In this document: positions 53,086 through 61,977 of the stretch, piece after piece
Numbering within the stretch: position 1 is the first letter of the stretch
Layout: each line of letters begins with the position of its first letter
Source of the DNA: UBA5109 sp963975155
GTDB lineage: Bacteria > Pseudomonadota > Gammaproteobacteria > Pseudomonadales > Pseudohongiellaceae
Reading direction: 5' to 3'
Assembly (NCBI GenBank): GCA_963975155.1
Contig: CAXBFG010000002.1
Coordinates: forward strand, 372,001-436,000
DNA length: 64,000 nucleotides
Program-made: the position numbers and the translations under genes
The notes under the pieces: generated by a model
Seen by the model: only the letters and a program-made list of their open reading frames with translations
Databases searched by the model: none
What the model was told of the DNA's origin: nothing

Positions 53086-53622
53086 CTAGGAACCCATTGC
53101 TTCCGCGAGCTTATGCAATTTGCCGCGCACGGAATCATCTATTACCAAATCACCGGCGCGTATTACCATGCCGCCGATTAAATTTTTGTCAATCACACTG
53201 TGAATTTTTACATCCCGGCTAAGTTTCGCCTTGATCGCAGTAGCAAGTTGCTTCTCTGTCTCATCAAGTAACGGGAAAGCTGTGCTGATTTCAACGTCTA
53301 TCGTTTTTTCTTTTTCTGCCTTCAATATGTCAAACAGAACAACGATCTCTGAAAGTAAAAGGAGGCGTTTATTTTCAGAAAGTATGTGCACAAAATTCTG
53401 TACCTGGGCATTTATTTCTTCGCCACACAAATCGATAACAATTTTTGCCTGCTGTTCCCCGGTCAAGGATGGCGAAGACAAAAGGTCTGCGACACGCTGG
53501 TTTTTAACGACCAGCGAAAGCTGGGCCAACATGGTTGACCAGGTTTTTAAGCCGTCTGAAAAAGCCGCTACTTCAAAAGCAGCTTTCGCATAGGGCCTTG
53601 CAATTGTTGTCAGCTCTGCCAT
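53086..53622 (-). CDS. atpH: ATP synthase delta subunit
   Basis: 178 residues, the peripheral stalk cap. ARPYAKAAFEVA at the start, FVHILSENKRLLLL in the middle and the C-terminal DKNLIGGMVIRAGDLVIDDS and VRGKLHKLAEAM are diagnostic. It lies between atpF (18 bases) and atpA. Confidence 0.96.
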   Translation of the reverse strand: MAELTTIARPYAKAAFEVAAFSDGLKTWSTMLAQLSLVVKNQRVADLLSSPSLTGEQQAKIVIDLCGEEINAQVQNFVHILSENKRLLLLSEIVVLFDILKAEKEKTIDVEISTAFPLLDETEKQLATAIKAKLSRDVKIHSVIDKNLIGGMVIRAGDLVIDDSVRGKLHKLAEAMGS

Positions 53623-53640
53623 TCTCTTTTGCTTTCCCTG

Positions 53641-54111
53641 TTAAAGGCTTTGCGCTAATTTTTCGGTCAGTTTGGCGTGAGCAGCTTCATCGATAGTCGC
53701 TTCAAGAATTTTTTCTGCGCCTGCTATGGCAATGCTTGCCACCTGCTTGCGTAACTGTTCTTTGGCGCGATTTACCTCTTGCTCAATTTCGGCCTGAGCG
53801 CCAACGATCATGCGCTGGCCTTCTTCGCGGCCCTGATTCTTGGCTTCTTCAATGATCTGGGTCGCACGCTTATTGGCCTGATCAATGATGCTGGCCGCTT
53901 GAGTTTTAGCTTCTTTCATCTGCGCGGCAACTTTTTCCTGAGCCTGCTCAAGATCTTTACCGGCTTTATCTGCTGCTTCCAGACCATCGGCAATTCTTTT
54001 TTGCCTTTCCGCCAATGCAGCAGTCAACGGAGGCCACACATATTTCATGCAGAACCACACGAAAAATGCGAAGGCAATCATCTGACCTAGCATAGTTGCA
54101 TTGATGTTCAC
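53641..54111 (-). CDS. atpF: ATP synthase b subunit
   Basis: 156 residues, the peripheral stalk. One N-terminal membrane helix (about 5-26, GQMIAFAFFVWFCMKYVWPP) is followed by a long charged coiled coil with heptad-like AQEKVAAQMKEAKTQAASII. A single b gene is present, so the stalk is a homodimer. Confidence 0.96.
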   Translation of the reverse strand: MNINATMLGQMIAFAFFVWFCMKYVWPPLTAALAERQKRIADGLEAADKAGKDLEQAQEKVAAQMKEAKTQAASIIDQANKRATQIIEEAKNQGREEGQRMIVGAQAEIEQEVNRAKEQLRKQVASIAIAGAEKILEATIDEAAHAKLTEKLAQSL

Positions 54112-54163
54112 AGTTATACCTCTTGCTTATCTAACATTTGCTTCCTGCTTCAACCTGCTGTGA

Positions 54164-54421
54164 TTAACCAGCCAGCGCAGCAGTAAAGGGGTTAGCAAAA
54201 GTAAACCACATGCCGATCGCAAGACCGATCATGGTGATTGCGTCGATCAAGCCCGCAACCAAAAACATTTTACCTTGCAGCATGGGTGCTAATTCCGGTT
54301 GACGGGCAGTACCTTCCAGCATTTTCCCGCCAAGTATTCCGAAACCAATTGCTGTGCCCAGCGCTCCAAGACCCAGTACCAACAGCACGCCTAGTACTGT
54401 ATTAGCTAATATTAGCTCCAT
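54164..54421 (-). CDS. atpE: ATP synthase c subunit
   Basis: 85 residues forming a hairpin of two membrane helices. The polar loop is ARQPEL, and the proton-carrying acid in helix 2 is the Asp of LIDAITMIGLAIG. The lack of the Gln/Glu/Ser sodium signature supports proton coupling. A long leader of 87 bases separates it from atpB upstream. Confidence 0.97.
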   Translation of the reverse strand: MELILANTVLGVLLVLGLGALGTAIGFGILGGKMLEGTARQPELAPMLQGKMFLVAGLIDAITMIGLAIGMWFTFANPFTAALAG

Positions 54422-54508
54422 TTTTTTCCTCCAGTTTTAAAGGTGTTGCTTCACGTTAAATTAATTCTTGCCAGCTTTCATTTTTTATTTCAGTTTTCGT
54501 TCTGCTTA

Positions 54509-55369
54509 TTAGTGATGTTCACAGGCCTGACTCAGATACACTATAGTGAGCATCATGAAAATAAAGGCCTGCAAAGGTACAACTAATAAGTGGAAAGCCG
54601 CCCAGAGAAAATGGGCCGGCAATTGAAATGCCCCGAACAAGGCAATCAACAGGAATACGAGTTCGCCTGCATAGAGGTTGCCGTAAAGTCGCAATCCCAG
54701 AGAGACAGGCTTGGCCAACAAGGTTGGCACTTCAATCAATAAATTAAATGGCATCATTTTCGGGCCAAAAGGCTGAAATGCCAGCTCCTTCAGAAAACCG
54801 CCGGTTCCCTTGATTTTGATACTGTAAAAAATAATAAGTATAAAAATGGAAAGCGACATGCCCAGCGTTATATTTGGATCCGTGGTAGGTACTACACGGA
54901 AAGCGATTTCCGGATCACCGCTTACTTTTTGGGCAAGCCAGGGGAACAAGTCTACCGGTACTAAATCCATGGTGTTCATTAAGAGAACCCAGCAAAAAAT
55001 GGTCAGCGCTAATGGGGCAATGATAGCGTTAGTGCCGTGGAAGGTATCTTTTACGCTGGTATCAACAAACTCGTAAACCCATTCAACAAAATTCTGAAAA
55101 CCGCTTGGGACTCCGCTTGTGGCATTTTTGGCAGCTCTTCTGAATAAAACAACAAAAATCAACCCTAGCCCTATTGACCAGCCCAGCATATCCACATGAA
55201 ATGACCAAAAACCCATTTCTGCAACAGCCTCTTCACCATGCGCAATACCCCAATGACCCTCGGCATCTTTACCAAAGGTCAAGAATTGCAAATGGTGTTG
55301 GATGTACTCACCCTGGGTCTGGGTGTGTTCCGCTGCTTCGTGAGCTATTTCACCAGCTGTTTCAGCCAT
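54509..55369 (-). CDS. atpB: ATP synthase a subunit
   Basis: 286 residues, the proton half-channel subunit. The essential arginine lies in LGLRLYGNLYAGELVFLLIA (about 226-245). FVEWVYEFVDTSVKDTF and a C-terminal SQACEHH are typical. The N-terminal 55 residues are a His/Glu-rich extension ahead of the first helix. It is 30 bases after atpI. Confidence 0.97.
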   Translation of the reverse strand: MAETAGEIAHEAAEHTQTQGEYIQHHLQFLTFGKDAEGHWGIAHGEEAVAEMGFWSFHVDMLGWSIGLGLIFVVLFRRAAKNATSGVPSGFQNFVEWVYEFVDTSVKDTFHGTNAIIAPLALTIFCWVLLMNTMDLVPVDLFPWLAQKVSGDPEIAFRVVPTTDPNITLGMSLSIFILIIFYSIKIKGTGGFLKELAFQPFGPKMMPFNLLIEVPTLLAKPVSLGLRLYGNLYAGELVFLLIALFGAFQLPAHFLWAAFHLLVVPLQAFIFMMLTIVYLSQACEHH

Positions 55370-55399
55370 AGTTTAGCGATTTTCCTGTGTTTTAAACTT

Positions 55400-55810
55400 T
55401 TATGTGGATTTCAAACCCAGCGTAGCGGTTGCTATCAATCCTGTAAAAAGCGTAATAATAAAACCAATAATCACAGCCAATTCATTTAGGGGCCTTATTC
55501 CTGCGAATATCAAGGCAAACATTACAGCCGTAATAATCAGTTTGCCGCTTTCGCCAGCATAAAACGATTTTACGATGAGTAGCATTTGCCGGGCCCCACG
55601 ATATCGAAAAGCTTTCAGGGCAAAATAAGCATTTGGCAATGTGCTTACCATACCACCAAGAAAAACAGAATACGCAGCAACACCATCCATCAAGGCAAAA
55701 ACGCTCACTGCCGCTATTATAGTGACAATAAACTGAGTAACGATAGCCTTGTAAATTGGAGGAGCTTTGAGGTTAACGACTGCAGGTGTAGGCTCTTCAG
55801 CGTTGCTCAT
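55400..55810 (-). CDS. atpI: ATP synthase accessory protein AtpI
   Basis: 136 residues with four membrane helices. The GGMVSTLPNAYFALKAFRYR segment (about 52-71) is characteristic of AtpI, which aids c-ring assembly. It is the first gene of the atp operon. A divergent or separate promoter should lie in the 82-base gap to parB. Confidence 0.88.
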   Translation of the reverse strand: MSNAEEPTPAVVNLKAPPIYKAIVTQFIVTIIAAVSVFALMDGVAAYSVFLGGMVSTLPNAYFALKAFRYRGARQMLLIVKSFYAGESGKLIITAVMFALIFAGIRPLNELAVIIGFIITLFTGLIATATLGLKST

Positions 55811-55892
55811 CCTGGTGTATACATACTTCGGTGCTTTTCGACGCTGCGGATTATAAAGATTTTAATGTCTACAGGCAACGGCAAGTACTCAT

Positions 55893-56813
55893 TTACTTAA
55901 TATGATTCAATATGCCGTCCAGCTGATCCAGGGAGCCATATTTAAGAATAAGCTTGCCCTTGCCTTTGGCTGTATGTTGTATCAGGACTTCAGCCCCCAG
56001 CTTATCTGAAAGGTCGTCCTGTAATTGCCGAATATCCGGGTCAATTGTTTTCTTTTCTACCGGAGTATTGGTTTTATTCTGCAAACCCCTGACCAGGGCT
56101 TCAGTCTGGCGAACCGACATACCCTTACCAACCACTGTTTGTGCCGCTTTGGTTTGTTGCTCGCCGCTTAAAGCAAGTAAAGCCCTTGCATGTCCCATCT
56201 CCAGGTCCCCATGCTCAAGTGAAATCCTGACATCGGGGTTTAAGCTCATTAAGCGAATCAGGTTGGTTACTGTGGTTCGGGACTTGCCAACGGCATCTGC
56301 CACTTCCTGCTGAGTGAGTTCAAATTCATCCTGCAGGCGCTTCAGGGCCATAGCTTCTTCTATCGGGTTCAGGTCCTCACGTTGTATATTTTCAATAAGA
56401 GCCATCGCAATAGCAGTATCGTCCGGAACATCTTTAACCAGCACCGGAATAGTGTCCAGACCCGCCATCTGGCAGGCGCGCCAGCGCCTTTCTCCGGCGA
56501 TTATTTCATATTTATTGCTGCTGATTGGACGCACCACGATGGGCTGCATAAGTCCCTGAGCCTTAATTGAGGCGGCAAGATCTTCCAATGCTTCAGGGCG
56601 CATATCGAGGCGGGGTTGATATTTGCCTGCTTGTATAAATTCTATGGGCAATCGAAGCAAATCACTTTTTAACTCCGGATTGCCGGATTGCTGAGTGTCC
56701 GATGTTCGCTCAACCAAAATTGGCACAGCCTGGTCATCTGTACTACCCTGCTTATCCAGAGTTCCAAGTAATGCATCAAGGCCTCTACCCAGGCCGCGTT
56801 TTTTTAAAGCCAT
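55893..56813 (-). CDS. parB: Chromosome partitioning protein ParB
   Basis: 306 residues. KRGLGRGLDALLGTLD at the start, the CTPase/ParB domain with QPIVVRPISSNKYEIIAGER and RRWRACQMAGL, the helix-turn-helix TQQEVADAVGKSRTTVTNLI (about 180-199), and the C-terminal dimerisation segment are all visible. It loads on parS near the origin. I saw no clear parS in the window. parA ends 4 bases before its start. Confidence 0.97.
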   Translation of the reverse strand: MALKKRGLGRGLDALLGTLDKQGSTDDQAVPILVERTSDTQQSGNPELKSDLLRLPIEFIQAGKYQPRLDMRPEALEDLAASIKAQGLMQPIVVRPISSNKYEIIAGERRWRACQMAGLDTIPVLVKDVPDDTAIAMALIENIQREDLNPIEEAMALKRLQDEFELTQQEVADAVGKSRTTVTNLIRLMSLNPDVRISLEHGDLEMGHARALLALSGEQQTKAAQTVVGKGMSVRQTEALVRGLQNKTNTPVEKKTIDPDIRQLQDDLSDKLGAEVLIQHTAKGKGKLILKYGSLDQLDGILNHIK

Positions 56814-56817
56814 AGTC

Positions 56818-57621
56818 TTACTCTTTTAAAGGTTCTGCCTGATTCTGGCCATCTTTCTTTGCATACTGCCGGAGAATCTCTCCAGCCAGGGCAATATAGG
56901 CAAGCGCACCCCTGGATGCCTTATCATAAGCTATTACTGGTAAACCATAACTAGGCGCTTCAGCAAGACGGATATTGCGTGGTATCACCGTGCGATAAAC
57001 CTTGCTTCCAAAGTATTCTTTTAATTGCTCGGAAACATCCAGTGTCAGGCGGTTTCTCGGGTCATACATGGTGCGCAGTATACCCTCTATCTCCAGAGCG
57101 GGATTCAGCTTGGTCGCTATTGCCTGTATGGTGTCATTTAAAGCAGTAAGCCCCTCCAATGCATAATATTCACATTGCATTGGAATTAATACGCTGTCTG
57201 CTGCAACCAGTGCATTAACCGTCAACATATTCAGCGAAGGCGGACAATCGATCAGAATAAAATCAAATTGTTCCTTATCTTCAGCAAATGCCTTTTTTAA
57301 GATGCTTTCCCTGTCTGAAGACTGCAACAAGGCAACTTCAGCTGCCGTGAGGTCTCCATTCGCGGGCAAGACTTCATAGCCTGCATCTTCAGCAAAAGTA
57401 ACAACATCAGAGAACGATGCCTGGTCGATTAATAAATCGTAAACAGAGCACTCCAGGTCATTTTTCTCAATACCACTGCCCATCGTGGCATTGCCCTGAG
57501 GATCAAGGTCAACCATGAGTACATTACGCCCTGCTCGCGCCAGAGAGGCTGCCAAATTCACTGTTGTTGTGGTTTTGCCAACACCGCCTTTCTGATTAGC
57601 GATAGCAATAATTCGTGTCAT
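56818..57621 (-). CDS. parA: Chromosome partitioning ATPase ParA (Soj)
   Basis: 267 residues. The deviant Walker A motif is NQKGGVGKTTTTVNLAASLA (about 9-28), with DLDPQGNATMG and ILIDCPPSLNMLTVNAL behind it. It works with ParB to segregate the origin region. It is 14 bases after rsmG, the usual order. Confidence 0.97.
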   Translation of the reverse strand: MTRIIAIANQKGGVGKTTTTVNLAASLARAGRNVLMVDLDPQGNATMGSGIEKNDLECSVYDLLIDQASFSDVVTFAEDAGYEVLPANGDLTAAEVALLQSSDRESILKKAFAEDKEQFDFILIDCPPSLNMLTVNALVAADSVLIPMQCEYYALEGLTALNDTIQAIATKLNPALEIEGILRTMYDPRNRLTLDVSEQLKEYFGSKVYRTVIPRNIRLAEAPSYGLPVIAYDKASRGALAYIALAGEILRQYAKKDGQNQAEPLKE

Positions 57622-57635
57622 TCTTAAACGCTTTA

Positions 57636-58286
57636 TCAGACCCTACTTAACTCAAGCAAATGTCGAGCACCTTTTTCACCGGGAATTTTCAATTCATGCA
57701 CCGCAAGCAATCTAAAGTCATCCGGTAGATCATTTATTTCTGCTTGCGGATACTGTCCTTTCATCGCCAGCAGCTTACTCTTTTCACCAAGCAAATGTCG
57801 AGTTTGCTCAATAAACTTCGCAAGTGTTGAATAAGCTCTGCTAAGGACAATATCAAAGACTTCTATGCTTTGATAGCTTTCAGCCCTGTCGTTAATCACC
57901 TCGACATTTTTGATGCCCAGCTGCACACAGGTTTGAAAAAGAAAACGGGTCTTCTTGCCATTACTATCGAGCAGGCTGACTTTTTTCCCCGGTTCACATA
58001 TCGCGACAGGTAATCCCGGCAAACCCGCACCCGTTCCAACATCAAGTACGGATTGTCCATGAATAAAGGGCAGAATACTTAAACTATCCAGTAAATGAAG
58101 ATTCAACATTAGCGCCGGATCTTTAATACCGGAGAGATTATAACTTTGATTCCATTTCGCGAGCAGCTCTAGATATGCAAGCAGGACATCTTGCTTGTCT
58201 GCACTTATTGTTAATTTGAGTTCCTTAATGCCCTCAGCCAGTTGTTGGCTAAATAATATTTTTGCCTGCGGTGATATTTTTTCCAT
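57636..58286 (-). CDS. rsmG: 16S rRNA (guanine527-N7)-methyltransferase
   Basis: 216 residues. The SAM-binding motif is VLDVGTGAGLPGLPVAI (about 79-95), preceded by NLSGIKDPALMLNLHLLDSL. It methylates G527 of 16S rRNA. Its start overlaps the mnmG stop by one base. Confidence 0.96.
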   Translation of the reverse strand: MEKISPQAKILFSQQLAEGIKELKLTISADKQDVLLAYLELLAKWNQSYNLSGIKDPALMLNLHLLDSLSILPFIHGQSVLDVGTGAGLPGLPVAICEPGKKVSLLDSNGKKTRFLFQTCVQLGIKNVEVINDRAESYQSIEVFDIVLSRAYSTLAKFIEQTRHLLGEKSKLLAMKGQYPQAEINDLPDDFRLLAVHELKIPGEKGARHLLELSRV

Positions 58287-60208
58287 CAGGCAGATTGACT
58301 AGCCTTTTCCTTGCCTGCATAGGAAGGTCCTGAAGCATGGTACTTCTTTAAATAAATAAGCAATAAAGAAATAGCGGCGGGCGTCACTCCTGGTATTCTG
58401 GAAGCTCTTGAAATTGTTTCGGGCTTTGCAGATGAAAGTTTTTGTTTTAGCTCGCTGGATAAACCAGATATCGACGCATAATCAAAATTCTCAGGAAGAA
58501 GCGTTTCAGCATGGTTTTTTAATTTTTCGATTTCTCCCTTCTGACGATCTATATAACCCTGGTATTTAACGCTAATTTCAACTTGTTCACTCACTGCCGG
58601 CGCCGGTTCTTGTGCTAATAATCCTGCCTTTATACAGGCCTTGTTAAGACTATCAACACTCACACCAGGACGTGCAAGTATGTCTGCCAGGTTATATTCA
58701 TGAGCCAATGCTTTCTCCAACAGGGGATTAATCAATCCAGCTAGCTCAGAATTAGTATGTACCCAGGTTTTTTCCAGTCTCTCTTGTTCTTTAACAATTG
58801 CTTCGCGTTTCAATTCAAAAGCCTGCCAACGCTCATCATCAACCAGACCCAGTTCTCTTCCCTTTTCTGTTAAACGTAAGTCCGCATTATCCTGACGTAA
58901 CATTAAGCGATATTCCGCACGACTGGTAAACATGCGATAAGGCTCCATAGTTCCCTGAGAAATCAGATCACCTACCAGAACGCCCATATAGGCCAGTTCT
59001 CTGCCAGGGCACCAGTAATCTTTTCCTTGAATCGCCAGGGCTGCATTAAGCCCGGCTAATAAGCCTTGAGCTGCTGCTTCTTCGTACCCTGTTGTGCCAT
59101 TTATCTGACCGGCAAAGTACAAACCTTCTATAAATTTTGTCTCCAGTGAATACTTTAAATCCCGGGGATCAAAAAAATCATATTCAATGGCATAACCTGG
59201 GCGGATGATATGGGCATTCTCAAAACCTTTAATATTAACAATCAGTTGTTTTTGCACCTCAAATGGCAGACTGGTGGAAATTCCGTTTGGATACAGTTCA
59301 TGGGTTTTCAATCCTTCCGGTTCAACAAAAATCTGATGACTGGTCCGGTCAGAGAAACGCACGACTTTATCTTCTATTGAGGGACAGTACCTTGGCCCAA
59401 CACCTTCTATTTCGCCCGTATACATTGGTGAAAATTTCAAGCCGGCACGAATAATATCGTGGCACTTTTCATTAGTTGCTGTGATATAACAACTGACCTG
59501 CTCTGGATGTTCCTCTACTTTGCCTAAATAAGACATCACTGGCAGGGGATCATCTCCTGCCTGTTCCTGCATTAGTTTAAAATTGACGGTCCGAGCATCT
59601 ATTCTTGGCGGGGTTCCTGTTTTTAAGCGGCCAACACGAAACGGCAATTCTCTTAGCCTGTGCGCCAAAGCGATTGATGGTGCATCGCCAGCCCTGCCGC
59701 CAGCATAATTTTCCAGACCTATATGAATTTTACCGCCGAGAAAAGTTCCTGTTGTTAAAATAACCCGAGAGGCGTAAAAACGCTGTCCCATTTGTGTGAT
59801 AACCCCACAAACTCTTTCACCTTCAAGAATCAGATTATCAATGGCCTGTTGAAAAATATGTAAATTTGGCTGATTCTCAAGTATCTCCCTTATCGCAGCC
59901 TTATACAGAAGCCTGTCTGCCTGTGCACGAGTGGCTCTGACTGCGGGTCCTTTACTGGCATTCAGCGTGCGAAACTGTATACCTGCCAGATCTGCTGCTT
60001 TAGCCATTGCACCACCCAGGGCATCTATTTCTTTAACCAGGTGCGTTTTTCCAATACCACCAATGGCCGGGTTACAGGACATTTGGCCAAGGGTTTCGAT
60101 GTTATGTGTTACCAGCAGGGTATTTACACCCATGCGCGCAGAAGCCAGGGCTGCTTCAGTGCCCGCATGTCCACCACCAATCACAATAACGTCAAAACGT
60201 TCGTGCAT
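58286..60208 (-). CDS. mnmG: tRNA uridine 5-carboxymethylaminomethyl modification enzyme MnmG
   Basis: 640 residues. The FAD-binding Rossmann motif is VIGGGHAGTEAALASARMG (about 10-28). MSCNPAIGGIGKTHLVKEID, GLKTGTPPRID and INGTTGYEEAAAQGLLAGLN are diagnostic. With MnmE it modifies wobble U34. In gammaproteobacteria the gene borders oriC, and the AT-rich gap upstream of this copy fits that. Confidence 0.98.
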   Translation of the reverse strand: MHERFDVIVIGGGHAGTEAALASARMGVNTLLVTHNIETLGQMSCNPAIGGIGKTHLVKEIDALGGAMAKAADLAGIQFRTLNASKGPAVRATRAQADRLLYKAAIREILENQPNLHIFQQAIDNLILEGERVCGVITQMGQRFYASRVILTTGTFLGGKIHIGLENYAGGRAGDAPSIALAHRLRELPFRVGRLKTGTPPRIDARTVNFKLMQEQAGDDPLPVMSYLGKVEEHPEQVSCYITATNEKCHDIIRAGLKFSPMYTGEIEGVGPRYCPSIEDKVVRFSDRTSHQIFVEPEGLKTHELYPNGISTSLPFEVQKQLIVNIKGFENAHIIRPGYAIEYDFFDPRDLKYSLETKFIEGLYFAGQINGTTGYEEAAAQGLLAGLNAALAIQGKDYWCPGRELAYMGVLVGDLISQGTMEPYRMFTSRAEYRLMLRQDNADLRLTEKGRELGLVDDERWQAFELKREAIVKEQERLEKTWVHTNSELAGLINPLLEKALAHEYNLADILARPGVSVDSLNKACIKAGLLAQEPAPAVSEQVEISVKYQGYIDRQKGEIEKLKNHAETLLPENFDYASISGLSSELKQKLSSAKPETISRASRIPGVTPAAISLLLIYLKKYHASGPSYAGKEKASQSA

Positions 60209-60582
60209 ACATAAACTCTTTCTTTTGAGGGGCGCTAAGTATACGGTTTTGCAAAAAAATTTATAGAGCTATCTTAAATAAATAATATGTATATATAGAT
60301 AGAAGAGTATATGGATATTATTTAAATATTATTATTACTATTAAGCTGATCTGAGCTGTGTAAAAGCCTATAAAGGTAATATTTATCAACAGCTTACATT
60401 GATATAACTTTGTGGGGAAGCTGCGTTAAAGCTGCTGGTAAGCATGGGCTTAACTGTTTGCTCTAATGTATAACATTTTGCTCATTCAGGTTTGGACAAG
60501 TTCTACATTATTTATACAGAAAATAAGCCGCTTTTGGGCCTGCTTGTCCACAGCTTGTTAGTTATGTTTTTTCTTATTTTGA
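60209..60582. other. Candidate chromosomal replication origin (oriC)
   Basis: A 374-base gap between mnmE and mnmG with no gene. A very AT-rich stretch at about 60272-60345 could be the unwinding element. DnaA-box-like 9-mers (consensus TTATNCACA) are TTATCAACA at 60383-60391, TTATACAGA at 60512-60520, TTGTCCACA at 60544-60552, and on the - strand TTTTACACA at 60365-60357, each with one mismatch. A GATC site lies at 60348-60351 and another at 60581-60584. The context of parAB, mnmG, yidC and rnpA supports an origin. A competing site could lie beyond the window by rpmH-dnaA. Confidence 0.6.
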
Positions 60583-61965
60583 TCACTTGCCGATACAAAA
60601 AGAGGAAAAAATTTCACCAAGCAAGGCATCAGAACTAAATTCACCCGTAATTTCAGAGAGTGCCTGCTGTGCCTCACGCAAGTCATCAGCGAGTAATTCT
60701 CCAGCCTTAAATTCGGTTAACTGTTCATACGCTGCTTGTAATGACAGCTGTGCTCGTTTAAGCGCATCCAAATGACGGCGTCTGGCAATGAAACCACCTT
60801 CTTCAGTATTAAGAAATCCAGCAGCCTGTTTTAGTTGTGTAATAAGATAATCAAGTCCTTGCTTCTTCAAGGCAGAAATTGCAACACAAGGCAGACCAGT
60901 ATCACTATCTGTACTATAACCAGGCATCTGTTCTGCTAAATCTATTTTATTTTTTACCAATGTAATTTTACGTAGATTATTTTCATCTTGGTTGAGTTGC
61001 TGCCATAGCGTGTTGTTTTTGAGTTCAATATCAGAGCTGCCATCTACAACGAATAAAATGTGATCAGCGTTTTTTAATGCTTCCCAGGTTCGTTTAATGC
61101 CTTCCTGCTCAACGATGTCAGAGCTGACTCTTAGCCCTGCAGTGTCAATTATATGTATGGGCAAGCCGTCAATATTAATTAATTCTTTCAGGGTATCTCG
61201 GGTGGTACCAGCGACATCTGTCACGATTGCTGTAGCCCGGCCACTAAGCAGATTTAACAGACTGGATTTCCCAACATTAGGTTCGCCTACTATTACTATG
61301 GAAACGCCTTCCTTTAAAATGCTGCCGGTTCGCGCCTGACTCAACACGCTTTCTAAATTCTGTTGAATAAGGTGTAGTTTGGTTTTCACATCACCGGAAG
61401 TTAAAAAATCAATTTCTTCTTCTGGAAAATCTATGGACGCTTCTACAAAAACGCGCAATTCAATAATAGAAGTAAGCAGTTGATTAATCAGATTTGAAAA
61501 CTCTCCCTGCAGAGAGCGAAGCGCAAACTTAGCAGCTGTAATGGAATGACTTTCTATAAGATCAGCTATAGCTTCAGCCTGAGCAAGATCAATTTTATCG
61601 TTAAGAAAGGCTCGTTCTGAAAACTCCCCGGGCCGTGCAACTCTGGATCCGCATTTCAGAATTGCCTGGATTAACTGATCAAGGATAATTGGTCCACCGT
61701 GAGCCTGAAATTCAATAACATCCTCCCCGGTAAATGAAGCGGGAGACGGGAAAAAAAGGCTCAGACCCTGATCTATGATTTCATTATCAGAGTTACGAAA
61801 TGTAGAAAAATGTGCATATCTGGCGGGAGGAATTTCACCCAGGATAGTAATAGCAATATTTTTTACCAGGGGGCCGGAGACACGAACAATACCAACACCT
61901 CCGATACCGCCGGGAGTTGCAATGGCACAAATTGTATCAATTTTGGCTTCACTGCTGCTGGGCAT
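60583..61965 (-). CDS. mnmE: tRNA modification GTPase MnmE
   Basis: 460 residues. The N-terminal folate-binding domain (about 1-120) has GIGGVGIVRVSGP. The G domain has GEPNVGKSSLLNLL (about 228-241) and DVAGTTRDT, then DTAGLR and NKIDLAEQ. The C-terminal CIGK carries the conserved cysteine (Cys457). It partners MnmG. It is 12 bases after yidC. Confidence 0.98.
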   Translation of the reverse strand: MPSSSEAKIDTICAIATPGGIGGVGIVRVSGPLVKNIAITILGEIPPARYAHFSTFRNSDNEIIDQGLSLFFPSPASFTGEDVIEFQAHGGPIILDQLIQAILKCGSRVARPGEFSERAFLNDKIDLAQAEAIADLIESHSITAAKFALRSLQGEFSNLINQLLTSIIELRVFVEASIDFPEEEIDFLTSGDVKTKLHLIQQNLESVLSQARTGSILKEGVSIVIVGEPNVGKSSLLNLLSGRATAIVTDVAGTTRDTLKELINIDGLPIHIIDTAGLRVSSDIVEQEGIKRTWEALKNADHILFVVDGSSDIELKNNTLWQQLNQDENNLRKITLVKNKIDLAEQMPGYSTDSDTGLPCVAISALKKQGLDYLITQLKQAAGFLNTEEGGFIARRRHLDALKRAQLSLQAAYEQLTEFKAGELLADDLREAQQALSEITGEFSSDALLGEIFSSFCIGK

Positions 61966-61977
61966 GGGGTGTTTTAA

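Noticed and set aside
54421..54480. Possible parS half-site (TTCACGTTAAA near 54450) and other CACGT sequences near 9825 and 14155
   Set aside because: None approaches the 16-bp parS palindrome TGTTTCACGTGAAACA. No credible parS was seen although parAB is present.
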